The notes under the pieces: model-generated
The model's input: the letters and a program-made list of their open reading frames with translations, nothing else
Databases searched by the model: none
Told to the model about the DNA's origin: nothing
Shown: one piece after another, positions 1-9,096 of the stretch
How positions within the stretch are numbered: the stretch's first letter is position 1
Layout: every line of letters starts with the position of its first letter
DNA from: Jejuia rubra
GTDB taxonomy: Bacteria > Bacteroidota > Bacteroidia > Flavobacteriales > Flavobacteriaceae
Length of the DNA stretch: 64,000 nucleotides
Reading direction: 5' to 3'
NCBI RefSeq assembly: GCF_042684665.1
Contig: NZ_JBHULY010000028.1
Coordinates: forward strand, 1 to 64,000
Position numbers and translations under genes: made by a program

Positions 1-128
1 AACAATTTACTGATTATCAGTAAGATGAACAACTTTTTTCTTTTAAATCATAATGCACAACGGGTAATTCAAATTATAAGTTTATAAAGATTTAATTTGA
101 ATTTCTAGCGTCTTTATATTAATGTTCC

Positions 129-166
129 AATGAGTATTTCTTCATAAAGAAACACTCATTTTTTTT
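129..166 (+). terminator. intrinsic terminator of a gene left of the window
   Basis: An inverted repeat (AATGAGT, one mismatch, TTTCTT pairing with AAGAAA and ACTCATT) has a short loop and is followed by a run of eight T. It would end a plus-strand transcript entering from the left. The rest of positions 1-359 holds no gene I can support; there is a small inverted repeat (TTACTGA/TCAGTAA) at 7-23. Confidence 0.65.
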
Positions 167-359
167 AAAATCAAGCATTTTTCCGTTTGCTGATTTGCTA
201 AAATATTTGGAGTAGGTTTTGGTATTGATAACTATTAGTCATAGTATTTAAAATATTCCAAATATTTAAGAATTAGGGCATTTTAACTTGTTTTTGGGCA
301 TATAAAGCCTTATTTTCTTCAAAATATCAGCAAAAAGCGTTTAATTTTTAAAATTGTGT

Positions 360-2441
360 ATGACTAAAAACAACACCGACGTTTCTGAAAAAATACTGTT
401 ACTTTCATTTGACATAGATAACACGTTAATGGATTTTCATACTTTCAAAAGTAACTTCCGAAAAATATGGGAAAAGTATAAACCCAATGGTGTTCTTTTA
501 ACTTATAATACTGGGCGCTTGATTGACGACGTCCTTAATTTAATTGCCAAGGGTATTCTGCCAAAACCAGATTATATCATTTCAGGAGTAGGCACCCATA
601 TTTACAACTATAAGGAAAAAAAGGTAGTTAAGGAGTTTAATGATGTTTTGGATGATGGTTGGGATTTGAAATCGGTTGAAAATGTTATTCAAAATATTGA
701 CCATCCTATTAGTGAACAACCCACGAAATTCCAGCATGCTTACAAGCGTAGTTATTTTTTCCATGATGCCACTCCAGAATTAATTGTAAGTGTTGAGCAG
801 GATTTTGCGGACGCTAATATGCATGTTAATGTGGTGTATTCCGGGGATAAATTTCTCGATATTCTTCCAAAGTTTGCCAATAAGGCCAATGCTTTGCAAT
901 GGTTGCTTAAGCAGTTAAAGATAAAGTCAAATGCCGTTTTGGTAGCTGGAGATAGTGGAAACGATTCCGCCATGTTTGATGTAAAGGATGTTAAAGGCAT
1001 AGTAGTAGCCAATGCCCATGAGGAGTTATACCAATATACCAAACATCGTCAAGTATATCATACTGAAAATGAGAAGGGAGATGGTATCATTGAAGGTTTA
1101 ATTTATTATGGAGTACTGCCAGAGGATGCCAAAGTGGATACGAATGTAGATCATACTGAAGACTTTTTCATTCAGCAGGAATTGAGCCATATAGCTACTG
1201 AGGATGAAGACGAAAAAATAGCTCTTATTAAGGAAGGCTATAAAAAAGCAATTATAGCCCTGAAAAAAAATATTACACCATTAGGGTTTTCTGCTTGTTC
1301 AATAGAAGATAATGTGGCACATGGGACGGATGAAAATTATTATAGTGTTTGGGCCAGAGATGGTGCCATTACTGTAATTGGAGCTTTGCCATTAATCAAA
1401 AAAGACAAAGAAATCCATAAATGTGCTCGACAAACACTTATCACATTGTTCGAGCATATTTCTAGAAACGGGCAGATACCTTCAAATGTTAGGATAAAGG
1501 ATAATGTGCCCGATTATTCCGGAGTAGGCGGCATCTGTTCTATTGATAGCGGTATATGGACGGTCATTGCGTTTTACGAATATGTAATGGTTACCAAGGA
1601 TATTAAATTCCTTAGGGAATACATTTCAGATATTAAGGAAACGATGCGCTGGTTGGGTGCGCACGACAGTAATAATGATGCGCTTTTGGAAATCCCGGAG
1701 GCGGGAGATTGGACTGACTTATTTGGAAGAAGCTACAACATTCTTTACGATGAAATTTTATGGTATCGCTCCAATGTATGTTTTGGCCGTATGCTGGAAA
1801 TGTTGGGCGATCATGAACAGGCAGGGGAATATATCCGTTGGTCTCAGGTCATTAAAAAAGAAATTCTTCAGAATTTTTGGCCATCCACCCAGCAGCAGCT
1901 ATTTCAATCGGTATCCTTTGCAGAGAAGCAATTTACCCTCGGTGATACCTCATATTTAATTGCGCAAACCACGCCATTTGATTTTAGCTGGCGTTGCGAT
2001 ACTTTGGGCAATATTTTGGCATTTTTACATGGCACTATCGATTCAGAAAAAGCACATCAAACCTTCAAATTTATGCTAGGAGTGGGGGTGAATGACCCAT
2101 ATCCTGTGGCGAATGTATATCCTGTGGTAAGCCCTGGCGACCCGGATTGGCGTCCGTATTATACCGTAAATCTTTTGAATTTACCAAACCACTATCACAA
2201 TGGTGGAATATGGCCATTCGTTGGTGGTTTTTGGGTGAAATTTGTCAATAAATTGGGATTAAAGGACATCGCCAAAGCCGAATTGTACAAACTGGCTTTA
2301 ATCAACAAAGAAGGCATCAATGAAGAATGGGAGTTTAACGAATGGGCGCACGGTACCACCGGGAAACCAATGGGTAAGGCCTATCAGGCTTGGTCAGCAG
2401 CACAATATATTTCTGCTTGCCATGACCTGAAAATAATTTAG
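360..2441 (+). CDS. HAD sucrose-phosphate-phosphatase-like domain fused to an (alpha/alpha)6 glycosidase (invertase/debranching-like)
   Basis: 693 aa from the ATG at 360; a TTG two codons upstream is less likely. Residues 1 to about 255 form a HAD-IIB phosphatase like sucrose-6-phosphate phosphatase: D18-I-D20-N-T nucleophile motif, a TGR motif near residue 55, and GDSGND at 197-202. Residues from about 290 to the end resemble glycosidases of the GH100 invertase or amylo-1,6-glucosidase (GDE) type: VWARDG near 331-335, GDW near 449-451, YHNGGIWP at 612-619, and a C-terminal QAWSAAQY. The next genes encode a sucrose-phosphate-synthase-like transferase and a fructokinase, so one polypeptide may both complete and degrade a sucrose-like solute. 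Alternative substrates are glucosylglycerate, mannosylglycerate or alpha-glucan; the glycosidase specificity cannot be read from the sequence. The protein is probably cytosolic, with no signal peptide visible. Confidence 0.75.
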   Translation: MTKNNTDVSEKILLLSFDIDNTLMDFHTFKSNFRKIWEKYKPNGVLLTYNTGRLIDDVLNLIAKGILPKPDYIISGVGTHIYNYKEKKVVKEFNDVLDDGWDLKSVENVIQNIDHPISEQPTKFQHAYKRSYFFHDATPELIVSVEQDFADANMHVNVVYSGDKFLDILPKFANKANALQWLLKQLKIKSNAVLVAGDSGNDSAMFDVKDVKGIVVANAHEELYQYTKHRQVYHTENEKGDGIIEGLIYYGVLPEDAKVDTNVDHTEDFFIQQELSHIATEDEDEKIALIKEGYKKAIIALKKNITPLGFSACSIEDNVAHGTDENYYSVWARDGAITVIGALPLIKKDKEIHKCARQTLITLFEHISRNGQIPSNVRIKDNVPDYSGVGGICSIDSGIWTVIAFYEYVMVTKDIKFLREYISDIKETMRWLGAHDSNNDALLEIPEAGDWTDLFGRSYNILYDEILWYRSNVCFGRMLEMLGDHEQAGEYIRWSQVIKKEILQNFWPSTQQQLFQSVSFAEKQFTLGDTSYLIAQTTPFDFSWRCDTLGNILAFLHGTIDSEKAHQTFKFMLGVGVNDPYPVANVYPVVSPGDPDWRPYYTVNLLNLPNHYHNGGIWPFVGGFWVKFVNKLGLKDIAKAELYKLALINKEGINEEWEFNEWAHGTTGKPMGKAYQAWSAAQYISACHDLKII

Positions 2442-2528
2442 GAACATCTAAAACGACATATTATGAAATGAGCCATACAAACAAAGTGGAAATACCCACC
2501 GAAATGTTTAATGGCGAATTACATCCCT

Positions 2529-2552
2529 GTGCTGAGCGTAGTCGAAGCATGA
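2529..2552. repeat. interspersed short repeat of the CTGAGCGTAGTCGAAG type
   Basis: The spacer between the fusion gene and the glycosyltransferase holds GCTGAGCGTAGTCGAAGC, an imperfect palindrome. From general knowledge, this motif and its reverse complement recur between genes in many flavobacterial genomes. Only one copy is seen in this window, so its repeat status is inferred. Confidence 0.45.
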
Positions 2553-2580
2553 CCAGTATATAACAATAAAATTTAAACAG

Positions 2581-3855
2581 ATGAAATCAATTTTAATGAT
2601 CTCTTTACATGGATACGTAGGCGCGAATCCAGAACTAGGAAAACCCGATACGGGAGGACAGGTGGTGTACGTACTCGAACTTGCAGATCGTTTTAGCAGG
2701 TTAGGTAAAAAAGTAGATTTGCTCACGAGACGTTTTGAAGACCAGCCTGAGTATGACCATGTAGATGAGAATTACAGTGTGTGGCGTATCCCTTTTGGGG
2801 GTAGGGAGTTTATCAGAAAAGAGGATATGCACGACCACTTGAAAAAATTTGTTACGAATACCTTGGCAGCGATAAAAAAGGAGAACAAAAAGTACGATGT
2901 AATTTATTCCCATTATTGGGATGCAGGATGGGCCGGTCAGAAGATTGCTGAAGAATTAGGCATTTCACATGTCCATACGCCGCATTCCTTAGGATGGTGG
3001 AAACAGCATACCATGGGTAGCGATATGGACGAAAAGGAAATGGAGGAAAACTATCGTTTTAAGGAGCGAATTCGAAAGGAGTATTTTGTATTTCAAATGT
3101 GTAATCACGTGATTGCTACTACCTTGCCACAAGTTGATTTGTTGACACAGCAATACGATGTATTACCAAGAAACTGTACCATGATTCCACCTGGTATTGA
3201 TGAAAACCGCTTTTACCCTGTTCCCACAAAAGAGAACGATAAAATACGAGCAAAATATGATATACACCCCACCGATATTTTGGCCTTGGGAAGAATGGCG
3301 CACAATAAAGGGTACGATTTACTGATAAAAGCTTTGCCAACCGTTTTTGAATTAGTACCCGAAGCTCGTTTAGTTGCCGCGGTTGGTGGAGATTCTGAAC
3401 AGGACAAGCAAGGCATTAAAAAGTTGAAGGAATTGGCCAACGAATTGGGCGTAAATAAAAAAATTAAGTGGAAGAATTATATAGCCGATGAAGATTTGGC
3501 CAACGTGTATCGTTCTGCAAATATATTCGCTATGCCGTCAAGATACGAGCCATTCGGGATGGTGGCTATTGAGGCCATGGCCTGTGGCACGCCAAGTGTG
3601 ATTACCGTGCATGGAGGGTTATATGATTTGATTGATTTTGGCAATCAGGCGCTGTTTGCAGATCCGCACAGGCCCTTAGAGTTTGGAGCTATGATGGCAA
3701 TGCCCTTGCTTTATCCAACCCTGAGAAATGAACTTTCTGTGGAAGGGGCACGTTTTGCTCGTAGAAATTTTGGTTGGACTGGTATTGCAAAACGTATGCT
3801 TCAGGTGTTTAGAAATTCCATTAACCAGCAAACTATGGAATCCAATATTTACTAA
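2581..3855 (+). CDS. GT4 glycosyltransferase, sucrose-phosphate-synthase-like
   Basis: 424 aa, GT-B fold. The N-terminal HGYVGANPELGKPDTGGQ (about residues 10-27) matches the acceptor/nucleotide-sugar loop of sucrose phosphate synthases and sucrose synthases. The C-terminal EPFGMVAIE (E323 and E331) is the GT4 E-x7-E motif that binds the nucleotide sugar. The predicted reaction is NDP-glucose plus fructose-6-phosphate to sucrose-6-phosphate, whose phosphate would be removed by the HAD domain of the upstream gene. The protein is short and lacks the regulatory extensions of plant enzymes, as is normal for bacterial ones. It lies 139 bp after the fusion gene and 10 bp before the fructokinase gene, so the three are probably one operon. 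A different GT4 acceptor remains possible. Confidence 0.8.
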   Translation: MKSILMISLHGYVGANPELGKPDTGGQVVYVLELADRFSRLGKKVDLLTRRFEDQPEYDHVDENYSVWRIPFGGREFIRKEDMHDHLKKFVTNTLAAIKKENKKYDVIYSHYWDAGWAGQKIAEELGISHVHTPHSLGWWKQHTMGSDMDEKEMEENYRFKERIRKEYFVFQMCNHVIATTLPQVDLLTQQYDVLPRNCTMIPPGIDENRFYPVPTKENDKIRAKYDIHPTDILALGRMAHNKGYDLLIKALPTVFELVPEARLVAAVGGDSEQDKQGIKKLKELANELGVNKKIKWKNYIADEDLANVYRSANIFAMPSRYEPFGMVAIEAMACGTPSVITVHGGLYDLIDFGNQALFADPHRPLEFGAMMAMPLLYPTLRNELSVEGARFARRNFGWTGIAKRMLQVFRNSINQQTMESNIY

Positions 3856-3865
3856 ACTTGCGCTC

Positions 3866-4759
3866 ATGCCCAAAATAGTCTGTTTCGGTGAAGTGCTTTG
3901 GGATATATTTCCCAATGGCGAAAAAAAAATTGGTGGCGCCCCTTTGAATGTTGCCTTGCGAATAGCTTCTTTTGGAAACCAGGTGGCCATAGTTAGTGCC
4001 ATCGGAGAAGATGAAAATGGACAAAAGTTGTTGGAATATATGCTTGAAAACGGGCTTGATACTACGTTTGTACAAAAAAAAGATAAATTCAGTACGGGAG
4101 AGGTTACCGTAACATTGAATAAGAAGGGTTCTGCTACTTATCAAATCGAACACCCAAGGGCATGGGACAAAATTGAGTTGTCGGATGGATTAAAAGAAAA
4201 GGTAGCTTCATCTGATGCCCTCGTTTTTGGAAGTTTGGTTACGAGGGATGAGGTTTCAAAACAAACCCTTCTAAGTCTCTTAGATTTATCAAAGTACAGT
4301 GTTTTCGATTTGAATTTACGGCCACCTCATTATTCAAAAAATATGTTGATCGATCTGATGAATAAGGCCAATTTTATAAAGTTTAATGATGAGGAGCTTT
4401 ACGAAGTTGCAGGCTATTTGAATTCGGAATACAATGGACTGGAGCAGAATTTAAAGTTCATTTCAAGGCAAACCAATACCCAGCATATTTGCGTAACAAA
4501 AGGTGAGCACGGTGCCGTTTTACTTTATGACGGCCAACTTTACTACAACAGTGGTTATCAAATCAAAGTGAAGGATACCGTAGGTGCGGGTGATTCATTT
4601 TTGGGGACATTAATTAGTCAATTGCTCAATGACGTTGATCCTCAAAAAGCATTGGACATTGCTTGTGGAGTAGGGGCTTTGGTGGCGCAAAGCGAAGGAG
4701 CAAACCCGAAATTGTCGAAATCTGATATTAAGTCCTTTATTCATCCAAGAATAGATTAA
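3866..4759 (+). CDS. PfkB-family carbohydrate kinase, probable fructokinase
   Basis: 297 aa. I chose the ATG at 3866 because the family pattern starts there (MPKIVCFGEVLWDIFP) and it follows the glycosyltransferase stop by 10 bp; a longer in-frame extension would overlap that gene. Family features are the N-terminal GGAPLNVA substrate loop and the C-terminal DTVGAGDSF motif with catalytic D243. It phosphorylates a sugar, most likely fructose, using ATP. In this cluster it would recycle the fructose released by the glycosidase domain to fructose-6-phosphate, the acceptor of the synthase. Its stop codon overlaps the stop of the convergent YdeI-like gene by a few bases. Confidence 0.85.
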   Translation: MPKIVCFGEVLWDIFPNGEKKIGGAPLNVALRIASFGNQVAIVSAIGEDENGQKLLEYMLENGLDTTFVQKKDKFSTGEVTVTLNKKGSATYQIEHPRAWDKIELSDGLKEKVASSDALVFGSLVTRDEVSKQTLLSLLDLSKYSVFDLNLRPPHYSKNMLIDLMNKANFIKFNDEELYEVAGYLNSEYNGLEQNLKFISRQTNTQHICVTKGEHGAVLLYDGQLYYNSGYQIKVKDTVGAGDSFLGTLISQLLNDVDPQKALDIACGVGALVAQSEGANPKLSKSDIKSFIHPRID

Positions 4760-5331
4760 TAGGAGTCTCTGGATTTTATATTTTCATGGCAAAGTCTAAT
4801 GATTTCTGATATGCGTTTCTGTCGCGTGGTTTCGCGTTTGGCACTGCGCAACCAAGACAAATAACTTTTTCTATACCCCTTGGAAAAATTCTGGTAGTTT
4901 TCAAAGGCGCGCTCATTTTTATCAAAGGCCTTTTGAAGATCTTCGGGAATAATACCGTTTTCAACATCATCCATGGCACTCCACGTTCCGGTGGTTTTGG
5001 CCAATTCAATCATCTGATATCCGGATTCGTGAATCAATCCTAACTGTTCTGGCTCCTCAATATATTTTTTATTAAGTGCGCTCCACGTGCTTTTGGGATT
5101 TCTAGGACAGAAATATTGGCGTCGTCGTCCGTTGCCCAAGCTTTTAACTGTAGAATCTATCCAGCCAAAACAAAGTGCCACTTTTACGGCTTCTTCCCAT
5201 CGCATGGTGGGGATATTCATTTCAAGTTTATAGAAAATGAGGTAAACCCCATCAATTTTGGTGTGGTTGCGCAATAGCCAATCGTACCAATCCGCGTCGC
5301 GCTCAAAATAAAGTTCAGGTAAGTCTTTCAA
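4756..5331 (-). CDS. YdeI/OmpD-associated family protein
   Basis: 191 aa. The N-terminal part (YFERDADWYDWLLRNH, then VKVALCFGWIDSTVK around residues 47-62 and FCPRNPKSTWSALNK) matches the YdeI/OmpD-associated family, sometimes called bacteriocin-protection proteins. A basic C-terminal part (AKRETTRQKRISEI) is also typical. The biochemical role of this family is not settled. It starts 3 bp after the M1 peptidase stop and is probably co-transcribed with it; it converges on the fructokinase gene. Confidence 0.75.
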   Translation of the reverse strand: MKDLPELYFERDADWYDWLLRNHTKIDGVYLIFYKLEMNIPTMRWEEAVKVALCFGWIDSTVKSLGNGRRRQYFCPRNPKSTWSALNKKYIEEPEQLGLIHESGYQMIELAKTTGTWSAMDDVENGIIPEDLQKAFDKNERAFENYQNFSKGYRKSYLSWLRSAKRETTRQKRISEIIRLCHENIKSRDSY

Positions 5332-5334
5332 ATC

Positions 5335-6981
5335 TTAAATCTGTTTGGAAAGGACATAAAAATCAGGGTCGATTTCAAAAGATTTTATTTTTGAATCGGT
5401 CTTTAAGGTATTCCAGTCTGCCTTCGGAAATAGCCATTGACTTTCGCCGTTGATTTCAATTTGAATGGGCATATCGAACCCTTCAACAATGTTTGTCCAT
5501 CGGTATTTTAAGCTTTTTTTGTCTACCGAATATTCAAGTGTTGGAATTTTGATGGTTCTTAAATATTGATTAAAAAATTCAGTCAGGTCAATACCTGTTT
5601 CTTTGCTCAAAAAAGATTCGATTTGTTGGGTGGTCACCGTTTGATGGTAAAACTCCACATTCATTTTCCGAAGAATTTTTCGCCATTTTTCATCATCTTC
5701 GATTAATTGACGGAGGGTGTGCAACATGTTAGCCCCTTTGAAATACATATCTCCCGAGCCTTCTTTGTTAACATTGTAATGTCCTATGATGGGGCGGTCA
5801 TTGACTATAGCCCTTCGGGTACCAATAACATATGCCGATGATGCTTCTTTACCAAAGTGATAGTCCAAATACAGGTTTTCAGAATATGCCGTAAAACTCT
5901 CATGGATCCACATATCGGCAATGTCCTTATTGGTAATGTTATTGGCGAACCATTCGTGCCCAGATTCGTGGATGATGATAAAATCGAATTTTAATCCCCA
6001 ACCGGTACCTGAGAAATCTTTGCCCAAATACCCATTTTGAAAACCATTACCATAGGTGACCGAACTTTGGTGTTCCATACCTAGGTACGGTGCCTCTACC
6101 AATTTGAAGCTGTCTGCATAAAACGGATACTGCCCAAACCAATGCTCAAAGGCCTTCATCATTTTTGGAGCCTGTTTGAATTGCTGCTTAGCCTTATCTA
6201 AATTATAGCTTAAAACATAATAATCCATATCCAAATTTCCAGCCATGCCGTCGTACACTTCAGAAAAATTCACATAGTCCCCAATATTGATATTGACGCC
6301 GTAATTGTTAATCGGATTTTTCACGATCCAATGAAATGTTTTGGTATCACCGATGCGCTCTACAAGTTGCAATCTACCATTTGAAACATTGGTCAATTTT
6401 GAAGGAACATTTACGCTTATTTTCATACTATCTACTTCGTCGTACATATGATCCTTGCAAGGCCACCAAACACTGGCACCCAAACCTTGACAGGACGATG
6501 CAATGAAGTGATTCCCATTTTTGTCTTTTGTCCATGAAATACCTCCATCCCATGGCGGGTTGACGGCTTCTCTGGGCTGGCCTTCATAAAACACTTCAAT
6601 TTCGTTTATGGTACCGATATCTTGAGGTTGAAGCAATGAAATGAAGTGTGCATTCCCGTCATGTTTTATGTCCAAAGTGTCCCCGTTTTGAACAGCGCTT
6701 ACAAGTTGCATAGGCTCCTGCAAATCAATTTGCATTACCGAATGGGGTTTCAATACTTTATATTGAATGGTATTTTTGCCTAATATGAATTTTTTTTCGG
6801 GATGGACTTTAACGTCCAAATGATAATAAGTGAGGTCCCACCATTCCCGTTCAGGGGTGATACTGCCACGAAGTGTATCCTGCCTTGTGAAATTCTGTTT
6901 TTCCGATAGCAGGCCTTGAGCATTCAATCCTTCAGTGAAACAAATGACAATTAGAAAAATAACATATATAAATCTGTGCAT
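5335..6981 (-). CDS. secreted M1-family zinc metallopeptidase (aminopeptidase N-like)
   Basis: About 548 aa when started at the ATG at 6981. That start places a signal peptide (MHRFIYVIFLIVICF...LNAQ) at the N-terminus; the open frame continues upstream to 7005. The gluzincin motif is H338-E339-S-G-H342 with the third ligand E361 (HExxH-x18-E), and a GMEH motif replaces the usual GAMEN exopeptidase loop. The family cleaves N-terminal residues from peptides; export to the periplasm or cell surface is inferred from the signal peptide. It lacks the long C-terminal helical domain of E. coli PepN, as is common for the shorter Bacteroidota members. Neighbours are the YdeI-like gene 3 bp downstream and a small doubtful ORF upstream. 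Confidence 0.88.
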   Translation of the reverse strand: MHRFIYVIFLIVICFTEGLNAQGLLSEKQNFTRQDTLRGSITPEREWWDLTYYHLDVKVHPEKKFILGKNTIQYKVLKPHSVMQIDLQEPMQLVSAVQNGDTLDIKHDGNAHFISLLQPQDIGTINEIEVFYEGQPREAVNPPWDGGISWTKDKNGNHFIASSCQGLGASVWWPCKDHMYDEVDSMKISVNVPSKLTNVSNGRLQLVERIGDTKTFHWIVKNPINNYGVNINIGDYVNFSEVYDGMAGNLDMDYYVLSYNLDKAKQQFKQAPKMMKAFEHWFGQYPFYADSFKLVEAPYLGMEHQSSVTYGNGFQNGYLGKDFSGTGWGLKFDFIIIHESGHEWFANNITNKDIADMWIHESFTAYSENLYLDYHFGKEASSAYVIGTRRAIVNDRPIIGHYNVNKEGSGDMYFKGANMLHTLRQLIEDDEKWRKILRKMNVEFYHQTVTTQQIESFLSKETGIDLTEFFNQYLRTIKIPTLEYSVDKKSLKYRWTNIVEGFDMPIQIEINGESQWLFPKADWNTLKTDSKIKSFEIDPDFYVLSKQI

Positions 6982-6992
6982 TGGCTTTTCAT

Positions 6993-7187
6993 TTAAGCAG
7001 AACATACTCCGAATTTACTGTTTTTTAAAATAAGAGGCAACCTTAAGGATTTAATATAATTGACTTTGTAAGTTTCGGTGGAACCATCTTTATTTTTGAT
7101 ATCTATAAAAATATTCATATCGTTATCGTTTACTTTTTCAAAAACCATGCCTTCAAGTTCAGCCTTTTTCATTTTCTGAATACGCAT
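6993..7187 (-). CDS. small hypothetical protein, doubtful
   Basis: 64 aa (or 59 aa from an internal ATG at 7172). The composition looks protein-like (charged N-terminal half, VNDNDMNIFIDIKNKDG), and it ends 11 bp before the M1 peptidase start, a normal operon spacing. I recognise no family. No promoter is visible and the terminator of the fad operon lies just upstream, so expression is uncertain. Confidence 0.3.
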   Translation of the reverse strand: MRIQKMKKAELEGMVFEKVNDNDMNIFIDIKNKDGSTETYKVNYIKSLRLPLILKNSKFGVCSA

Positions 7188-7202
7188 TAAAGATTGAATT
7201 AA

Positions 7203-7236
7203 ATAAAAAACGCCCCAAAACCGAATTTGAGACGCA
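7203..7236 (-). terminator. terminator of the fad operon
   Basis: Read on the minus strand, CGTCTCAAA pairs with TTTGGGGCG (two G-U pairs) across a short loop, followed by a run of six T. It lies about 40 bp after the fadE stop. Confidence 0.65.
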
Positions 7237-7275
7237 TTTTACATTTGAATTAGTCACGGGGAGATTATTACAATC

Positions 7276-9087
7276 TCAAAAACAATATTTATTTTCTTTA
7301 ATTACTTTCTCAGCGATAGTATGCCTCAGTTCAATAATATTCGGCATGTTGACATATTTGATATATCGTCTTAATCCCATCAACATCATTTTTTGCTCGT
7401 CTCCTTCCGAGAAAGAAATGATGGAATGTTTTCCGGCAGTTTCTATAACGTCAATGGCATGAAATAAATTCAACTTCGCCATGGCGATTTGCTCTTTTAC
7501 GTTGTCTTCGCCTTCTTTTTTTGCCATCTTTTCTGCACGAAGAATAGCCGATTCTGCCAAATAAATCTGGATCATAATATCCGATGCGGCTAACATCAAT
7601 TGTTGTTGTTGCTCAATTTTTTCGCCATATTTCTGCAATGCGGCACCGGCTACCATCAAAAAGAGCTTTTTTAGGTTTTTAACGATGCTTTTTTCTTCAG
7701 AGAAAAGTTCCGAATAATCTGGAACGTCAAATGAAGGAATGCCCATCAATTCCTCTTTTACGGCCATAGCGGGGGTCAATACATCTACATGGCCCTTCAT
7801 GGCTTTTTTAATTAACATGCCTACACAAAGCATTCTATTGATTTCGTTGGTTCCTTCGTAAATCCTTGAAATACGTGCGTCTCTCCAAGCAGATTCTATT
7901 GGTGTTTCTTCTGAAAAGCCCATCCCTCCAAAAATTTGGATGCCTTCATCTGTACAATTTTGAATGAATTCAGAAACGGCTACTTTTAGAATCGAACATT
8001 CGATAGCGTATTCCTCAACGCCTTTGAGCTCTGCTTCCTGATGCGAGTCTTTGCCGTTATTTTTTCTCAACTCAATACGGTTTTCTATATCTTTTGATGC
8101 GCGGTAACAGGCAGCTTCGCCTACCCAGCAGTTGGTGGCCATTTCTGCAATTTTTTGGCGGATAGCACCAAAACTCGAAATTGGTACTTTAAACTGGATA
8201 CGTTCATTGGCATATTTCACCGACTCCGTAATGGTGCGTCGTTGTGCATCCAAACAAGCTGCGGCCAACTTAATTCTTCCCACATTTAGGGCGTTCATTG
8301 CAATTTTGAAACCGTTACCTCTCTCCGATAACATATTTTCAACAGGCACAAGAGTATCATTAAAAAACACCTGTCTCGTAGAGGAAGCACGAATACCCAA
8401 TTTATGCTCTTCCTCGCCCATGGTAATTCCATTTGGGTTTTCGGGATCGTATTCCACAATAAAGCCTGTAATGTTTTTGTCATCTTCAATGCGAGCGAAA
8501 ACAATCATCAAACGGCAGAACCCCGCATTGGAAATCCACATTTTCTGCCCGGTAATTTTATAGGTTTTACCATCTTCAGAAAGCACTGCCTTTGTGCGAC
8601 CAGAATTGGCGTCACTTCCTGCCGTTGGCTCCGTTAAACAATAGGAACCAAACCATTCACCTGTTGCCAATTTAGGAACGTATTTCTGTTTTTGTTCTTC
8701 ATTTCCATAAAGTGTTATGGGCATAGTGCCAATACCGGTGTGCGCACCAAAGGCTGTACTGAAAGAACCTGTCGCACCCGAAATAAAATCGCAGACTAAG
8801 ACCGTATCAACAAATCCCATGCCCATGCCACCGTATTCTTCTGGAACTGAAACGCTTAAAAATCCAAGTTCACCAGCCTGTCTCATACAGGATTCCGTCA
8901 AAGCATAATCTTTTTGTTCAAATTGGGCTTTTTTAGCCCATATTTCGCGATCCACAAACTCAGTGACCGCTTCTTTCATCATAAGCTGATCCTCGTTAAA
9001 ATCTTCAGGTGTAAAAATGTCTTCGCAATTGGCTTCCTTTACCAAAAATTGACTACCTCTAATAATATCTTTTTCTTGAGCTTCCAT
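7276..9087 (-). CDS. fadE: acyl-CoA dehydrogenase (FadE type)
   Basis: 603 aa flavoprotein for the first step of beta-oxidation, making trans-2-enoyl-CoA. The acyl-CoA dehydrogenase signature is clear: YCLTEPTAGSDA near residue 150, KMWISNAGF near 185, and a C-terminal QIFGGMGFSEETPIE with RIYEGTNEINR. An extra C-terminal helical part of about 150 residues follows, as in the long FadE of Bacillus subtilis and in VLCAD/ACAD9-type enzymes. It lies 9 bp after fadA and is the last gene of a marR-fadN-fadA-fadE operon, the gene order of the Bacillus fadNAE operon. A terminator follows. Electron acceptor proteins (ETF) are not encoded here. Confidence 0.92.
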   Translation of the reverse strand: MEAQEKDIIRGSQFLVKEANCEDIFTPEDFNEDQLMMKEAVTEFVDREIWAKKAQFEQKDYALTESCMRQAGELGFLSVSVPEEYGGMGMGFVDTVLVCDFISGATGSFSTAFGAHTGIGTMPITLYGNEEQKQKYVPKLATGEWFGSYCLTEPTAGSDANSGRTKAVLSEDGKTYKITGQKMWISNAGFCRLMIVFARIEDDKNITGFIVEYDPENPNGITMGEEEHKLGIRASSTRQVFFNDTLVPVENMLSERGNGFKIAMNALNVGRIKLAAACLDAQRRTITESVKYANERIQFKVPISSFGAIRQKIAEMATNCWVGEAACYRASKDIENRIELRKNNGKDSHQEAELKGVEEYAIECSILKVAVSEFIQNCTDEGIQIFGGMGFSEETPIESAWRDARISRIYEGTNEINRMLCVGMLIKKAMKGHVDVLTPAMAVKEELMGIPSFDVPDYSELFSEEKSIVKNLKKLFLMVAGAALQKYGEKIEQQQQLMLAASDIMIQIYLAESAILRAEKMAKKEGEDNVKEQIAMAKLNLFHAIDVIETAGKHSIISFSEGDEQKMMLMGLRRYIKYVNMPNIIELRHTIAEKVIKENKYCF

Positions 9088-9096
9088 TGCTTATTT

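Noticed and set aside
2467..2562. 31-codon ORF (MSHTNKVEIPTEMFNGE...) in the spacer before the glycosyltransferase
   Set aside because: Its second half is the translation of the CTGAGCGTAGTCGAAG repeat, it is very short, and it matches no known product; it could at most be a remnant.
8132..8563. 143-codon plus-strand frame opposite fadE
   Set aside because: It is the antisense shadow of a well-conserved acyl-CoA dehydrogenase reading frame and has no family features.
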